From the NCBI GenBank assembly GCA_009760855.2, contig WPIO01000103.1:608001-672000 (forward strand): a DNA stretch of 64,000 nucleotides, written 5' to 3'. Positions 22,140 through 34,351 of this stretch are shown here, piece after piece (positions within the stretch are counted from its first letter, which is position 1; the number at the start of each line of letters is the position of its first letter). Source of the stretch: Cristatella mucedo (Eukaryota > Bryozoa > Phylactolaemata > Cristatellidae). Under the pieces are notes generated by a model. It was not told the origin of the DNA, searched no databases, and worked only from the letters and a program-made list of their open reading frames with translations. The position numbers and the translations under genes were made by a program.

Positions 22140-22600
22140 AGAAAACTGCAGCTCCTCACTTGCATGGCATCCTGCCTCTTTCACCCTACCTCTGTCGACG
22201 TTTGCAGTTAGTTGCAATTATTCAGCCAGGCTTGCCTGTCATGACACAGCATGTCACTGCACAATTCTAGACATTCTCACGACCTATACTGGCGACTTCA
22301 AGGCACTTCCGCCCACTTTTAGATCCCTCCGTTCTCTTGCTCCGGCCTGCCTAGCTGAAACACTTCCTAATCAGGCTTCCCAACAACATCAGTTCCAATT
22401 TTCTCACGTCGTTTAGCAGTGCCTCTAATGAACCTTAAATCCTTTGGAGACCGAGCCTTCAGTTGCTGCTCTCTTAAAGACAAAAACTCATTGTCGGCTG
22501 ATGTCACGATACCCTTAATTCGACCTCGCTTTAGAAGAAGTAAAAGGCCAGCTGCTTCTCACGACCTCCTGTATAAAGCTTATGCGCTTATAAAGCTAGT
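22140..22600 (+). mobile_element. L2-like degenerate C-terminal fragment
   Basis: GACTTCAAGGCACTTCCGCC and TTTTAGATCCCTCCG correspond to the [12 protein letters not shown] block. NLKSFGDRAFS (about 22426-22460) and KNSLSADVTIP follow in family order. Heavily diverged. Confidence 0.65.
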
Positions 22601-24569
22601 GAGCTTAGGGGTTCTGAAATTGACCGCGTTATCACTATCTAGTGACACTCTTCTTTAACACTCTCATTCTTCCATAAAGTGCAACAATTTTTCTAGTTCT
22701 CTTTGGGTGCAACTATAGTGCTTTAATATAACAATTGCAACTAAATGAAGGTGTTCTCGAAATAGTTATAACATACACAAATAGTTCCTTAGGTATTTAT
22801 GATTCGTCTTTTCAATGAAATAAAACATACGTGTTAGGCATATGTTTCTGCACGCGGCTGCATACTCGTGCAAATGCTGTCGGGTTTGCATCGAGTGATC
22901 CTGAAATATCTCTTTTCACTGCAGGAGAAATTGCCAACTACTGACCCAAGTGCAGGGGGAGTTTCTAAATGCCCTTGGTTGTATGGCGTAGCTACTCCTG
23001 GGCCATGCAAATCACTCCAGCCTGCCTGCCTCCAATTACAAGATTTATTAAGAGCTGGAATATTACAATTATGCCGAGGCACCCTGACCGCCCGGAGCCA
23101 CGGGTGCTACCCGGGACTCGCCGCTTAGGAACAGGGTCCATACTCGGTCTCAGAGCCCGAGATTGCTTCAGACAAGATATGTCGCCGCAGCGTCGTACTC
23201 TCGCTACGTGAGATGCCGCGGTATTTGAAGGTATTCGCTGATACTATCCATAATAAGTTAAATGTCACAGCTCCGACACTCTTGTCCTTTTTTTCATTGC
23301 TTGTCTCAGAGTGCTTACAAACAGGTGATGCGGAAATGTTTCAGCGGAGGTACAATTGCCGTTGGCTTTTCATGTATTGCTCTTCACGGAGCTTACTCTG
23401 ACATTCTAGCTCTTTCAATGCTTCTCCACACATCTCAAGATGTCATGCCCAAAATATCAAGAGAGGTAATTTACTAGTTGCATATGCATCCACTATATTC
23501 ACTCTCATAGATGAAATTGAACATCGAATTGTTTATTTAATCAATAAATAGTAATGAGCAGACCTTTGATTAGCGTTTTATTTAATTACACGTGTAAACT
23601 GTAGTGGAAATTATCTCTCGTTGTGTAGATGAAAATGACAAGCTTAACCGGGACAGTCAGCTTGAGCTATGGTCCTGCCGGTCGGCGAGCCATTACGGCT
23701 AAGCCTTTTTGTAGGCATGTGCTTATATGCAAGATCTTCAATTCTTAAATTGAATTTTCCTCGATTTTCTCCAGAGTAGACGCTTTTCCGTTGATTTTCT
23801 TTAGCCAGAAGACTGCCTAATCCATTTACTAATGAACCGAGTACGAGTGGCTGGTCGAGGTCACTCGGCTAATCAAACCTCTGCAGTGAACTCACTGCCA
23901 AGATATTTGCTAAGATCGGCGAAGCAATTCCAAGCTACTCGTTCAATGCTATCGTTAGATTAATAATTAGCTTTTATTATCAATGGTTTGTAGTGGCTTA
24001 CATACTTACTTAGCCAAGGCTATTGTAGTGAAGGCTCTTACATGTACTCTTTAACTGGCTCTCGACATATATTTGTATACTAGCGTCTATTCGTGAAAAT
24101 ACATTGCTCGTGGCTTTTAAAATGTTGTCAACAGCTAATGGTTTTGAATATGCTTAACTTTCTGATGGTCATTTATGCTTATGAGCTGTTTGGGCTCGCG
24201 TGATTTGATCGAGTAGGAATCTTTCCGTGCCAGCCACGCGGACATTGTCACTTGTATGCTGCACTGGTTCGAGAAAAACTAAGTAAACCTCTCAAAATAC
24301 AAATAACACACAGCAGACCATATCAAATGCTTTTTGTTGATTAATTAATTTTTTGTGGGAATATTCGAAAACAAAACATTTCAATACATTCTCTTGAGCG
24401 CATTAAATTTGCAAATTAATTTATGGCGATTTTTTGTGAGTATGCGCTAGTGTCTTACATAACGCGTGAGCCAGTATTATCTACGACATGGTGATGAATG
24501 ATTCATAGAAAGTTACTTACTCTTGTGAAATCATGCAAATGAGAAGAAAAAGGAAAAGGCTGGGATTTA
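22601..24569. other. Unrecognised stretch
   Basis: AT-richer in 23.5-24.5 kb. No repeat family, RNA gene or coding motif seen. Confidence 0.5.
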
Positions 24570-24681
24570 GAGCATTCAATCGCGTTTCCCTTTACAGCAA
24601 ATGTAAAACGCCTAAAAAGAGATTGAGTTCCCTGAGAGCGCTTTATCAAGTGCATTATTATGATTATTATTATTAGTAGAG
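24570..24681 (+). mobile_element. L2-A 3' tail, type 1
   Basis: CATTCAATCGCGTTTCCC and CAGCAAATGTAAAACGCC, hairpin segment AAAAAGAGATTGAGTTCCC, then GAGCGCTTTATCAAGTGCA and a (ATT)n-like tail. Confidence 0.85.
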
Positions 24682-25399
24682 TACATTTGCATCGGCATCT
24701 TTTGTATACATTAAGAGGCGATATATCAACACAAGTTCCACAGCTTATAGGCTAGCTTGAAACAGTAGTGCTTCGACCACACTGTTTTAACTTGACCATA
24801 GGCCAGATTATTCATACTCGGGAAACAAGCAAAACTCGGGAAACATGCACGGAAAACAAGCAATAGACACTTCGCTGAGCAGTCGGAAGATTTGTGGCTG
24901 TATGATCGGCTTATTTATGCTATGAAGGAGTGCATTCTAAACGATGCCATGGGACTTGTAGGGTTTTGCTCTTTTACGGTTCGCATGCTTACGTCTTGTT
25001 ACAATGACGACTGCTGCCCGTACACTGGTATACAGGGTGCACAGAGCGTGTGAGCTAAAAGGCATTGCATTTCGTGACTTCGTCATTCTTCTACTATCCA
25101 AACGAGGCTGGTGACTCGGCATACTTTAAGTTCATCTTCACTATATAACAATTTGAGGCTGACAAGAAAAATGCCAACTAGGGAAAATTGGTAATTACTA
25201 TTGTCTTTCCTATCGCAATTTTGCCTTATTCATCGGTAGCCGAGATACGTGACTGATAAGGTTCAGAGTAAGACAAGCGACGGACGGTTTGTTAGTAGTA
25301 GCACTTGTAGCTGGTGTCTGTCAGGTTTCTGATCAGAAGATCAGTTTGGAGCTGAACGAAACTCAGTCGCTCGTCAGTGCTTTCGTCAACCATGTTGCT
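24682..25399. other. Unrecognised stretch
   Basis: Nothing recognised. Confidence 0.5.
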
Positions 25400-25998
25400 G
25401 CCGCGTCGCACCGCTTCCATCTGAACTTTGCTGGCTCGCTATCAGGCAGAGTTCCAGATTCTCTTTCTGGCGTGCAGGTGGCACCGATTACTTGCTCCAG
25501 TGGTGCCACCTATACGACCGCCGCATTGCTTTGTCAGTGTTTTCCTAGTGTGCTCTCGCACCACCCACTTCTCGGCTACCGCTCTTTTCGCCGCTATTCA
25601 CACGAATAAAATGTTTCGATGATCGAGCCTGTAGTTCGTATACACCGAAAGTCTGTAAATCACGCGAGGCTTCTGTCACCACCTGCATCAAGTTTAAATT
25701 ATATTATTCTATGCTTGAGATATATCTGCTCTGCTCAGCATTCATTGAACCACAGTCAGCGCGTCATCTTTTGCTTTTATGACCTTCGCAGGCTTAGCTG
25801 CGAAGATTCAGTGACTTCTATTACCCAGGGTTCTTACTAATCAGTGGCACCGAATGACTTCTTAAGTAACTTGCATTCTTGTCTTAACATGTTACGTTGC
25901 CTGTAAGTAACACTGGGTCACATTGCTTCTCTTACCTGTAAAGTGCGTAGCAGGAGATTCGGCTCTCTTAAGTTGCTATGCAAATGACGAATTAATTG
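25400..25998 (+). mobile_element. Diverged L2-type C-terminal fragment with hairpin tail
   Basis: A frame at about 25428-25610 reads LARYQAEFQILFLACRWH and later SRTTHFSATALFAA, which fit the L2 pattern (LPVRxRxxFKILxLxYKALHG, then VPRTxxxxxGDRSFAAA) better than they fit L2-A or L2-B. A hairpin-like tail (GTAAAGTGCGTAGCAGGAG, CTCTTAAGTTGCTATGCA) lies at 25935-25998. Assignment of the middle is by position. Confidence 0.45.
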
Positions 25999-26235
25999 TA
26001 ATCGTTAAGCTAGGACCAATCTCAGCTCCACAGAAAATAGTAGATCCCAGCTTCCTTGTCTCGTTACCGTAATCGGAAATCTGACATGTTGCAATCGCAG
26101 ACTGGATCGCAGACACACCTCCTTGTCACAGCCACGAGCCTCTAGATCGCAATCTTGGGGCTTCGCATCATGCCGCCCTGGCATTCGGACTCTGGTTTAA
26201 CTAAACAGCTGTGTTCAGCTGTTTAGTAAGTTTAT

Positions 26236-26292
26236 ATAAAGTAAGTTCAGATAAAGATTCGGTTACCTCAGGGTGCAATACAAATGTCATAA
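26236..26292 (+). mobile_element. Degenerate L2 hairpin tail
   Basis: TAAGTTCAGATAAAGATTCG, then CCTCAGGGTGCAATACAAAT resembles the type 2 tail. About 55 bp, no ATT run. Confidence 0.4.
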
Positions 26293-27547
26293 CATCCTTA
26301 TCGCTACGGCTACCGTGCCTCCTGAGTTTTCACATGCAGGGTTTCAAAATCACGATGATAGCTGGCTGTCAAAGCTGGTAAACAAAGATGTCCGCGAGCT
26401 TGGTTCAAATGTCAGAGTCAGTACGTAAGTATTACAGGTGGCAGTGTTCTCTGGCACTTGATTTTGCAACCAGATCGCAGCGTTTGTGGTAGTGTACTTG
26501 TGATGTATACTTTGCAAGAATTTTCTGGAAGTAGATGGAAGGAAATTAAATACCCTATGCAAATATGTTCAAAGTAAAGTGCAGTCTTATCTGTTCCTTC
26601 TCGTAGCCACAGTTACAAAGCTGGAGCGGTGTTAGGGTTTTTATTATATATAGTCCACCGAATGCCTACGCGGCATTCGGTGCGCACACGTAGCCAGCAA
26701 ACCCGTCTACAGGAGCAAAGAAGAAGGCGTGGCCGAGGTAAGAGAGTAGTCGAGAAAGGAGTAAGAGAGGTAAGGGAGGAGTCGAAACAGTAAGAGGGGC
26801 AGAGCAGCAGCGGGAGCGTAGGACGACTGGAAAACAGTTCGCACCAATCAGTCGGCGGCAGCAGCAGCTGAACACATGTCCCTGCAAAAAAAGCAATGCG
26901 GATGTGAGCAGCGCAGTCTAGGACGCTCGTACGTCGGTTTCCACCTGTACTTTCGTGCTAAAGAGGACTGCTTATTATTTTCTCATAGAGCGCCCGAGGA
27001 AACGAAGTGATTGAATCCAGTGTCATTGCTAAGCAGGGAAGGGAGGAGCCGATCGAGCCTTCGCTGGTTTTTCAGGTCGAATTAAGCACTTAGTTTCATC
27101 CGACGATCCATCGTGGGCTGCTCGTCTAGCAGGAGGGCGAGAGGCAGGATTTCTTGGGATTAACCGCCGACGTCATTGAGGACTATTCAGCGCCAATTTA
27201 CACGCGATAGGCCAATCTTGTGAGCAAATACTAGGCGACGATGGTCAAACGGGGAGGAGAGAATCGGCAACTAATACTGTCTGCAGCCAGCCAGTGGAAA
27301 AACTTTGGGCCGAACGAGGGATAGGTCAGGACGAAAATCTTTGCCTCAATTATTAGATCTCCATCCGTCTTTTTCAAAGCAAATGCGTCCGATAGTCTGA
27401 TAGCTTCTTGCCCCGTTGCAGATGATTAAGCGGTCTATCTAGATAGCGATAGCGTGTCGAATGGGCTCTCAGCGAAAACGAGTTAATGCCTCGTCAAAAG
27501 TACTCGCTTCTCGTCTTACATACATACACGCATACAATATTAGCTAA
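26293..27547. other. Unrecognised stretch with one strong hairpin
   Basis: Holds the inverted repeat at 26656-26682. The 26.7-26.9 kb part is purine-rich. No coding motif. Confidence 0.5.
26656..26682. repeat. 11-bp perfect inverted repeat
   Basis: CACCGAATGCC pairs with GGCATTCGGTG around the loop TACGC. CCGAATGC also occurs in the L2-B 3' UTR, so it may be a remnant of that. A role as a terminator or RNA structure is unsupported. Confidence 0.6.
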
Positions 27548-27701
27548 TATAACAGCCTCAATTTCTTAGCGACAGAAGAACCTCAATGGCTATCAGCACC
27601 GATTACACTTGGCAGTGCCCGGATCGTCCACTGCAGGATTTGAACCCGCGACGTCGGTCGTGAAGAGTGAGCGCCTTACCTCCTGGGCTATCACGGCCCT
27701 T
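27548..27701 (-). mobile_element. SINE-B copy 3, best-preserved tRNA-like head
   Basis: Minus-strand reading: A box TAGCCCAGGAGG, B box GGGTTCAAATCC about 45 bases later, then GATCCGGGCACTGCC, GATAGCC, GGTTCTTCTGTCGCTAAG and tail GAGGCTGTTATATTAGC. A and B boxes in this order show a tRNA-derived Pol III promoter. Confidence 0.85.
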
Positions 27702-27928
27702 GGAGGACGCATCACGAAAACGTAATCTTGCTAAGGCTTAGGAGTTTAATTCACAGTCGAGGCATCTGTCGAGCATCAACGTCGCCTGTGAACTTCTTAG
27801 TCAGATACGAACGAACACAAAGCAAGATATCCACACGCAGTGACGCTGAGTATTTCAAGCGGCCTGATGACACCTCTTTATCCTGGTATTGTGTTGGCGG
27901 CGTGCATAAAAAATGTTTGTGGAGGCTA

Positions 27929-28168
27929 GTTCATGTGCTTATGCGTGCTGACACTGTGCATGCTGCCACTAACCACATTTTCATGCTGACCCTGTGCATG
28001 TCACCCCTAACCATATTATTCATCTCGTTTGTTTTTCAAGCATGATTTGACTTACCATTCAATTGCATTTCACTTTACAGCAAATGTAAAGCGCCTAGAG
28101 AGAGAGATTGAGTTCTCTGAGGGCGCTTTATCAAGTGAATTATTATTATTATTATTATTATTATTATC
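27929..28168 (+). mobile_element. L2-A 3' end, tail type 1, well preserved
   Basis: A short 5'-truncated insertion starting at TTCATGTGCTTATGCG. Hairpin arms AAAGCGCC and GGGCGCTTT are intact and the (ATT)n tail is about 28 bp. Close to the copy at 16635 across the whole shared length, with only scattered differences. Confidence 0.9.
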
Positions 28169-29487
28169 TTCGGAATCAAACCCGGGCAAGGGCGGCAGGA
28201 GGCAGCTAGCTGTTCAGGAAAAGTCTTGGACCTCTTGGTGCGTCCTTCATACAAAGCAGAACGCCCCTAGACTGCTGGCTTCGAACTGCGTCGATGTCAT
28301 CGCTGATGGGGGAACGCGCTCTGTGCATCTGCATCTCTCCTCGTTGTGCTTGCACTTCGTGACTCAGGTCGCAGTTTTTACTCCTGCAGCGGACAATCCT
28401 TAATATTCACTGCTATTTAGGTTGATAACCACAGAGTCTCCTCTGCGGCGAAAAGATGAGGCTTCCGAATTAGCGAAAACTTGCTTTTACTTTTTCGATA
28501 CAGATTAATGCCAGCCAAGTATTCGTAACGTTACCGCAAATTGATCATGTTCGTGACCCCGACGGCTAGCATTTACCACTCGCGGCTGGCCATGACGGTA
28601 ACATCGGATGTGTTTTATGACTTGTGCTTGATCTCAAAGTTCAACTTTTCCTTTACTCGCTTGCTTGCTGTAGCCCCAATTCTGACTGAGCTTCTCATCC
28701 AGTGAATGAGCTCTTAGTAATTGCATTAGCCAACTAAGGCCCCCAGTCATTCATCAACTCAACTTGCCAACAGCTACAGCTGCGTGCTTCCGATGTAGTA
28801 TTACCGATGGCCCACATCGAGTTGGTTCCACTGTTCCTCTTGAAATTAACTAGCCAGATAGGTTTCAAGGCGCAGAGTAAGTTGACTACCAGTGTAAGAA
28901 GTGCATTGGATTGTGTATTGCATAGTAAAACGGCGGCTCTTTGAAACAGCCAGATTATGACTTATATTATTTACTCGTCCTCCAAAATGGTAACAAATAG
29001 TGACGGGCTATGCGATTATCTATGGCCAAGGCAGCATGCAAGCAGAAGCCGTATAATAGGCAGGACGTCGTTGCCTTTGCAGTTGAGCTGGATTGTTCTT
29101 CTTTAGGCATTGCGCCGTACTAGAGTTTTTGTACGGCGTGGCTGCTGTTGCACGCCTGCAACCCTTCCCCGACGACAGATAGAATTCTCCGCTATATACC
29201 GCTATATACCGCTTGTTACCTTAAAGTTACCTTCTCATGCTCCTCTTTGCTGCCGTATTGCGCCACCATCGGCTGACCGGCTTGCACTGATGCTGCCCTT
29301 ATAAGTCGATAGAAAGGATTTTAAGGCGCAGGGTGTGACCTTTATTTGTCATGCATCAACTAGGATAACCTGCTGAACCTGGGTGAAAGCAGCACTTGGC
29401 GCCTAATACTGCCAGGACATGAAGGCCGATACACTCCGTTCGAGATAATACCGTCGTTTTGTAATGTATCTATGTAATGCATCTCCG
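28169..29487. other. Unrecognised stretch
   Basis: Contains a short direct duplication CGCTATATACCGCTATATAC near 29190-29210. Nothing else recognised. Confidence 0.5.
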
Positions 29488-29931
29488 TCTGTAACCCCAC
29501 AAAGACACAAACACTTTATGCAGTTGTTACGCAGGAGAGTTTTGTATAGCGCACTCACAGCCTAAGCGGCTTTCGGTACGCATTCGGTAGCCAACAGACT
29601 TCGTCTCACGCAACAAAGAGAAAGTGGGAAGCATAGCTGAGTCAGGAGAGCAGTTGAGGTAGTGAGTAGCATGGAGGTAGCAGCTCAGGTCTGCCGGAAA
29701 AGGATGAGCCATAGTCGGCCGCTGGAGAGTAGTTGTCGTTGCATAAGAATTGTTGAAGCGATTTCCACAGTCTAGGACCTGCAGAGCTAAAACTTCTTTT
29801 GCTTTGGACGAATGAATGGTACAGCTAATTTATTGTCCATAGAGGTCCTGAGGGCACGAGAAGGCTGAAACTGGTGCAGCAGTTCAGCTAGGTATGGAAT
29901 AAAAGCCGTGGCGGGCATTTTGGGTCAGCGT
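29488..29931 (-). mobile_element. L2-B 3' end (minus)
   Basis: Reading backwards: the 3' terminal GTCTGTAACCCCACAAAG, GCCTAAGCGGCTTTCGGTAC, TCTCACGCAACAAAG, then the coding end and a segment matching the HGLAPSYLAELL block (GAATAAAAGCCGTGGCGGGC, about 29898-29917). Stops at SINE-A. Confidence 0.85.
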
Positions 29932-30074
29932 AATATAGTTCATTTGTATAGCGCCCGAAGAGAACTTAATCTCTATTCAGGCACGTCACAGAAGCCCGAG
30001 AAGCTCGAGCCACGACCTCGGCCAGACCTTGGTCTGGGCGAGCACCTTAACCACTGGGTGAAATCAACCAGTTA
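29932..30074 (-). mobile_element. SINE-A copy 2
   Basis: Reversed: head GGTTGATTTCACCCAGTGGT, AAGGTCTGGCCGAGGTCGTG, GGCTCGAGC (B-box region), tail GTGCCTGAATAGAGATTAAG and TTCGGGCGCTATACAAATGA. Sits between two minus-strand L2-B pieces. Confidence 0.8.
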
Positions 30075-30077
30075 CGA

Positions 30078-30160
30078 AGGCTGAAAACGTTTCGGCTGAG
30101 CCGTTAATATCTCGGGAATCAGACCTCTCAGCATTGGCCAGTACATTGTTTACTGTCTTA
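30078..30160 (-). mobile_element. L2-B internal fragment (minus)
   Basis: Reverse complement matches the region before the RT (compare 31158-31232 and 62925-62995): TTGGCCAGTA..., GAGAGGTCTGATTCCCGAGA and GGCTCAGCCGAAACG. In the element this lies about 1.1 kb from the piece at 29488-29931, so that DNA is missing. Confidence 0.75.
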
Positions 30161-30189
30161 TATATCTCTATAGCAAGATGTTTTCTGCT

Positions 30190-32990
30190 TACCAAAATTT
30201 GGATGACGCTTCGCTCCAGTAGCTGCATATCCGAGACTACCTCACCCGAGATCTCATTCTCTCAGTCCATGCGTTCTGACTAGGTTGGTGGCGAGGTTGC
30301 AATTTTTATTCGTAATCGTTTGGCTATAAGATATGCAGATTTTTGCACGGGCCATCATTTGAATCAGTTGGAATCAGGTCCTCATCAAAGACAGTGCCTC
30401 TCACTGGTGTGATATACCTACCTCCTGCTGGCTGTCTAAATTTGTTTATAGAGAAATCTTTTTGAGTTCCTCGCTGAAATATTTGGGTGTGACAGGCCGT
30501 TACTGATTGCTGGAGACTTCAGTATTCAAGTTGGAAACTCTATTAGCAGCCAGTTTCTCTCGGTTCTTGACTGTCTTGAGAATTTTGGTTCGGTCTAACA
30601 CGTTAATCATACCACCCACGTCGGTGGCCATATCGCAGATCTTGTGATCATCAAGGATTTCTGCCCTGCTGACATTGTTGAGTGTCCTCTGACCTGTCAG
30701 ATCATTGTTCGGTCTCGTTTAATGTTCCTGCTCTGTTGTACCTACAGAGCAACGTCGAACTTTACCAGCAAATTAACTTGAAAAGCATTGACACATTTTG
30801 AAATCTGTTTGTGGTACATGTCTTTTCGATCTGCCCCTAGACTCGACCGACAACCTCGATATCTTCACTGATGGGGTGAACATGACACTTAGGAAAGCTC
30901 TTGACAATCACGCTCCCGTTCATTCTATCCGTGTGCAGAGTCGTGGAGATTCCTTTCAATTTTCAAAAACTTCAAAAGATGCGCCGTATTAAGTGCAGGC
31001 TTGAACGTCGTTTTAAGAAATCAGGGTCTGAGGCAGATCTAGTCAATTTCAAAGACTTCTTTCGAGTTTACACCTGGAAGCTTACAAAAGTCTTTTTTCA
31101 CTCGCAAACTGAAGTCTTGCCACTCAGACCGAAAACAGATTTATAAGATGGTACAAAATTTACTTGCCAATGCTGAGAGGTCTGACTCCCCAGATATTAA
31201 CGGCTCAGCCGAAAGGTTTTCAGCCTTCTTTACTGATAAAAACTGTGCACATTCGTCCCTCCATAAAGCCCACTCCGAGTAAAGCAATTGCGGAATCGCC
31301 ACATGTGACCCTTTCTTGAAAGATTTTCCGAGGTTTCTGCTTGGGATGTGGATACCTAAGTGATGCAACTAAGATCTAGTAAAAAAGAGCTCGTCTCCTG
31401 AAGACCCTATACCATCATCTCTGTGGTCTTCACTGGCAGACCAACTTTGCCCTGCCACAAACGAGATTTTTAATGCTTCTTTGGTTCTTTGGAAATAGAG
31501 GTCGTAGCAAAGTCCTTCAAATCGGCAATCAATGGACCGATATTTAAAAAAGCCTGGATTAGATACAGAAGTCTTTGAAAAGTATCGCTCAGTTTTCATT
31601 CTTCCTTTTTGGTCAAAGAGTCTTGCAAAAGTTGTCGATAAGCAGCTGGTTGCACATACTGAAAGAATAAAATGCCATACAAATTCCAATTTCGATTCAA
31701 GAGGCAGCACTTCACTAAACTGTTCTCCTCCGTGTTAAAAATGACATCTGATGCTGCAAAGATGATGGGAATGTCACTCCCCTAGCTCTGCTAGATCAAT
31801 CAGCTGCCTTTGAAAGCGTTGATCACGATTTCCTAATTGAATGACTGAGGGCAACGATCGGTCTGGTAGAAGAGGCACTGGCGTGGTTGAAATTGTACTT
31901 GTCTGATTGTGTTCAGTCCGTGTCGTGTGGGGTCAGGTGTCACACACGAGACCGGTCACCTGTACAGTCCCTCAAGGGCCCGTCCTCGTTCCCTTGCTGT
32001 TATCCATTTATAATCAACCTCTGGGAATATTGATTAAGGCCCATGGAATAGGATATTACTTTTATGCTGACGATATTCCACTGTATTTGTCATTCAAACC
32101 ACCGGGATATGCTGCAGCATTTGATAAACTGAACGCTTGCCTAGCCGTCATTCGATCCTAGATGTCGGAAAACTTCTTAAAACTAAATGATGATACAACT
32201 GTACTGCTGCTGGTAGGATACCAAAAACGTGGGGCATGATTAGAAGGCTGTGCTCTTCTAATAGGTGATGCTATTGTGTGACCATCGCGACCTGATCGAA
32301 ATTTAGGTGTCGTTTTCAAAAGCTGCCTAAATTTAAAAGCTTCATCAGAAAACTGCTTCTGCAGCTAGCCATCACGTCCGATTCCCATATAATATAAGGA
32401 GCTGTATTCCATGGCGTCTTGAGAACAATTGTACTCGCTCCAGAGGTTTGAGCACGTGTCTCCTTTGCTAAAAAAGCTAGGATAGTTGCCGGTTGAGCAA
32501 CGGATACAGAGCGAAGTTCTTACGCTGACCAGCAAGGACCACCACGGCTTGGCTCCTCTTTACCTTGCTGAACTGCTGAACCAGTTTCCACCTCTTCATG
32601 CCCTCATGTCCGGTATGGACAATAAGTTAGCTGTTCCATTCCTCCGCTTAAAGACCCTTGGGGACAGAAGCTTTAGCTCTTCAGGTCCTAGGCTGTAGAA
32701 CTTGCTTCCACAATTCTTACTCAACCACAACTACTCTCCTGCTGCCGACTATGGTTCATCCTTTCCGGTGGTCCTGAGCTGCTAATTCCATGCTACTCAC
32801 CACCTCAAACTGCTCTCCTGACTCTGCTATGTTTCCCACTTTCTCTTTGTTGCGTGAGACGGAGTCTGTTGGCTACCGAATGCCTACCGAAAGCTGCTGA
32901 GGCTGTGAGTGGGCTATGCAGAACTCTCCTGCCTAACTTAGCACACAGTATTCATGGCTTTGTGGAGTTACACACGGAGAAGAATTACAT
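30190..32990 (+). mobile_element. L2-B non-LTR retrotransposon copy (endonuclease + RT, inactive)
   Basis: A second L2/CR1-type family, about 2.8 kb here. In order: endonuclease pieces (GGEVAIFIRNRL near 30290, GDFSIQV at about 30512-30532, NHTTHVGGHIADLV near 30608-30650), linker, RT (LKKPGLDTEVFEKYRSV near 31541-31590, PQGPVLVPLLLSIY near 31970-32010, FYADD), then EQRIQSEVLTLTSKDHHGLAP and the L2-B 3' UTR to GGAGTTACAC/TTACATTA. Stops and frameshifts are frequent. Its 3' end directly adjoins the L2-A piece at 33116. Confidence 0.9.
31907..32161 (+). pseudogene. L2-B RT active-site fragment
   Basis: An 84-residue open piece of the RT palm: VPQGPVLVPLLLSIY and then YYFYADDIPLYL, with Tyr-Ala-Asp-Asp at 32063-32074 holding the two catalytic aspartates. 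Upstream (about 31770-31900) the LLDQSAAFESVDHDF motif lies in another frame with stops between, so the protein cannot be made whole. Confidence 0.85.
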
Positions 32991-33115
32991 TAAATCTAGC
33001 TTCTCCTTTATAGACTGATCGCGGATAAGTAACCCCATTGGTTTTAGCAAGCCGAAATTTACTAGGCGGAATTGAAGAAAGAGGCTGTCCAATAACTGTG
33101 CGACGCCGATAAAGT

Positions 33116-33845
33116 GACTCGTATCCAAGTCTAAATTGGTCCATGCATTTGTGAAATCCCGACTTGATTTCTGTAACTCGCTGCTTACTGGCCTACCGGC
33201 ATGTGCAATCAGGCGATTACAGCTTGCGAAAAACTCTGGAGCTAGACTTGTCTGTCGTGAGCGTCGCAGTTGCCACATCACACCACTTCTCGCCGACCTG
33301 CACTGGCTACCAGTCAAGCAACGCATCGACTTCAAGGTTTTGTCGCTCACTTTTAGGTCACTTCATTCATTGGCTCCAGCCTATCTCTCAGATCCCACCA
33401 GGCCAAGCATCGTACCATCCGCTTTTCGGAATCCAATAGTTTACTAATACCGCGTACAAACCTCAAATCCTTTGGAGACCGTGCATTTAGTTCGTATGCT
33501 CCCAAAGCCTGGAACTCCCTCCCGACTTGCGTCAGAACATCCCCTGACTTGACCACATCAAAAAGAACCTAAAACACACCTATTTAGGACAGCATTTAGT
33601 GGGTCCCTGTGATTCGTCCTTGATGTGCTTATGCTTGCTGACACTGTGCATGCTGCCACTAACCACATTTGCATGCTGACCCTGTGCACGTCACCCGTAA
33701 TAATGTTATTCATGTTGTTTGTTTATCAAGCATGATATTACTCACCATTCAATCGCACTTCCTTTTGCATCAAATGTGAAGAGCCTAGAAAGAGATTTGA
33801 GTTCTCTGAGGGGGCTTTATCAAGTGCATTATGATTATTATTATA
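33116..33845 (+). mobile_element. L2-A 3' part with complete tail, type 1
   Basis: The frame at 33136-33447 reads [20 protein letters not shown], then [18 protein letters not shown]. Relative to other copies a short deletion removes part of the linker after AYLSD. The end runs through the full 3' UTR, hairpin (AAGAGCC...GGGGGCTTTATC) and ATT-type tail. Abuts the L2-B 3' end upstream. Confidence 0.9.
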
Positions 33846-34349
33846 AAGTCGGCGCGTAACTGGCCTGGTGGATGCAGGCCCTTTGAATTTGAATTGGACC
33901 TTAGTAGCGGTCGGTGGTCGACGCCTCGCAATACGCTGAGGCAAGTGAACTACTATCGCAACGAGTGCTATTCAGTGCTTTGAGCTTGTGGGTCGGATAG
34001 CCAAGCTGTTGATAATGCGAACGCAGGATGCAGGGTGGCTCTCACTGACCCGCCGAAGAATGCCCATAGGCAGGTATCGAGTAATGGTGACGTTGCACCT
34101 TATGCTAAGCAGGTCCTGTTTTGTGTAGCATATCCGAGGACAGCTCATAAATATTCACAGCGAAGATAACAGCGGAATACCGGAAGGGATGACGGAGAAA
34201 TCAGGTAAAAGTTCAAACCACGCTTGGAGTCGCGAGGACGCTCTCTAGAGCTGGGAGGAAGAATACTTAATTCTGGCGATTTAATTCATGTGCCTCGCAA
34301 TAAATGTTTCTGACGCTTTGAGCACCGATTACAAATGCGCAGTGCTGCT
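33846..34349. other. Unrecognised stretch
   Basis: Nothing recognised. Confidence 0.5.
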
Positions 34350-34351
34350 TA

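Noticed and set aside
26656-26682. Strong hairpin as a transcription terminator
   Set aside because: No T run follows, and this is a eukaryotic sequence where such terminators are not used. More likely a repeat remnant.
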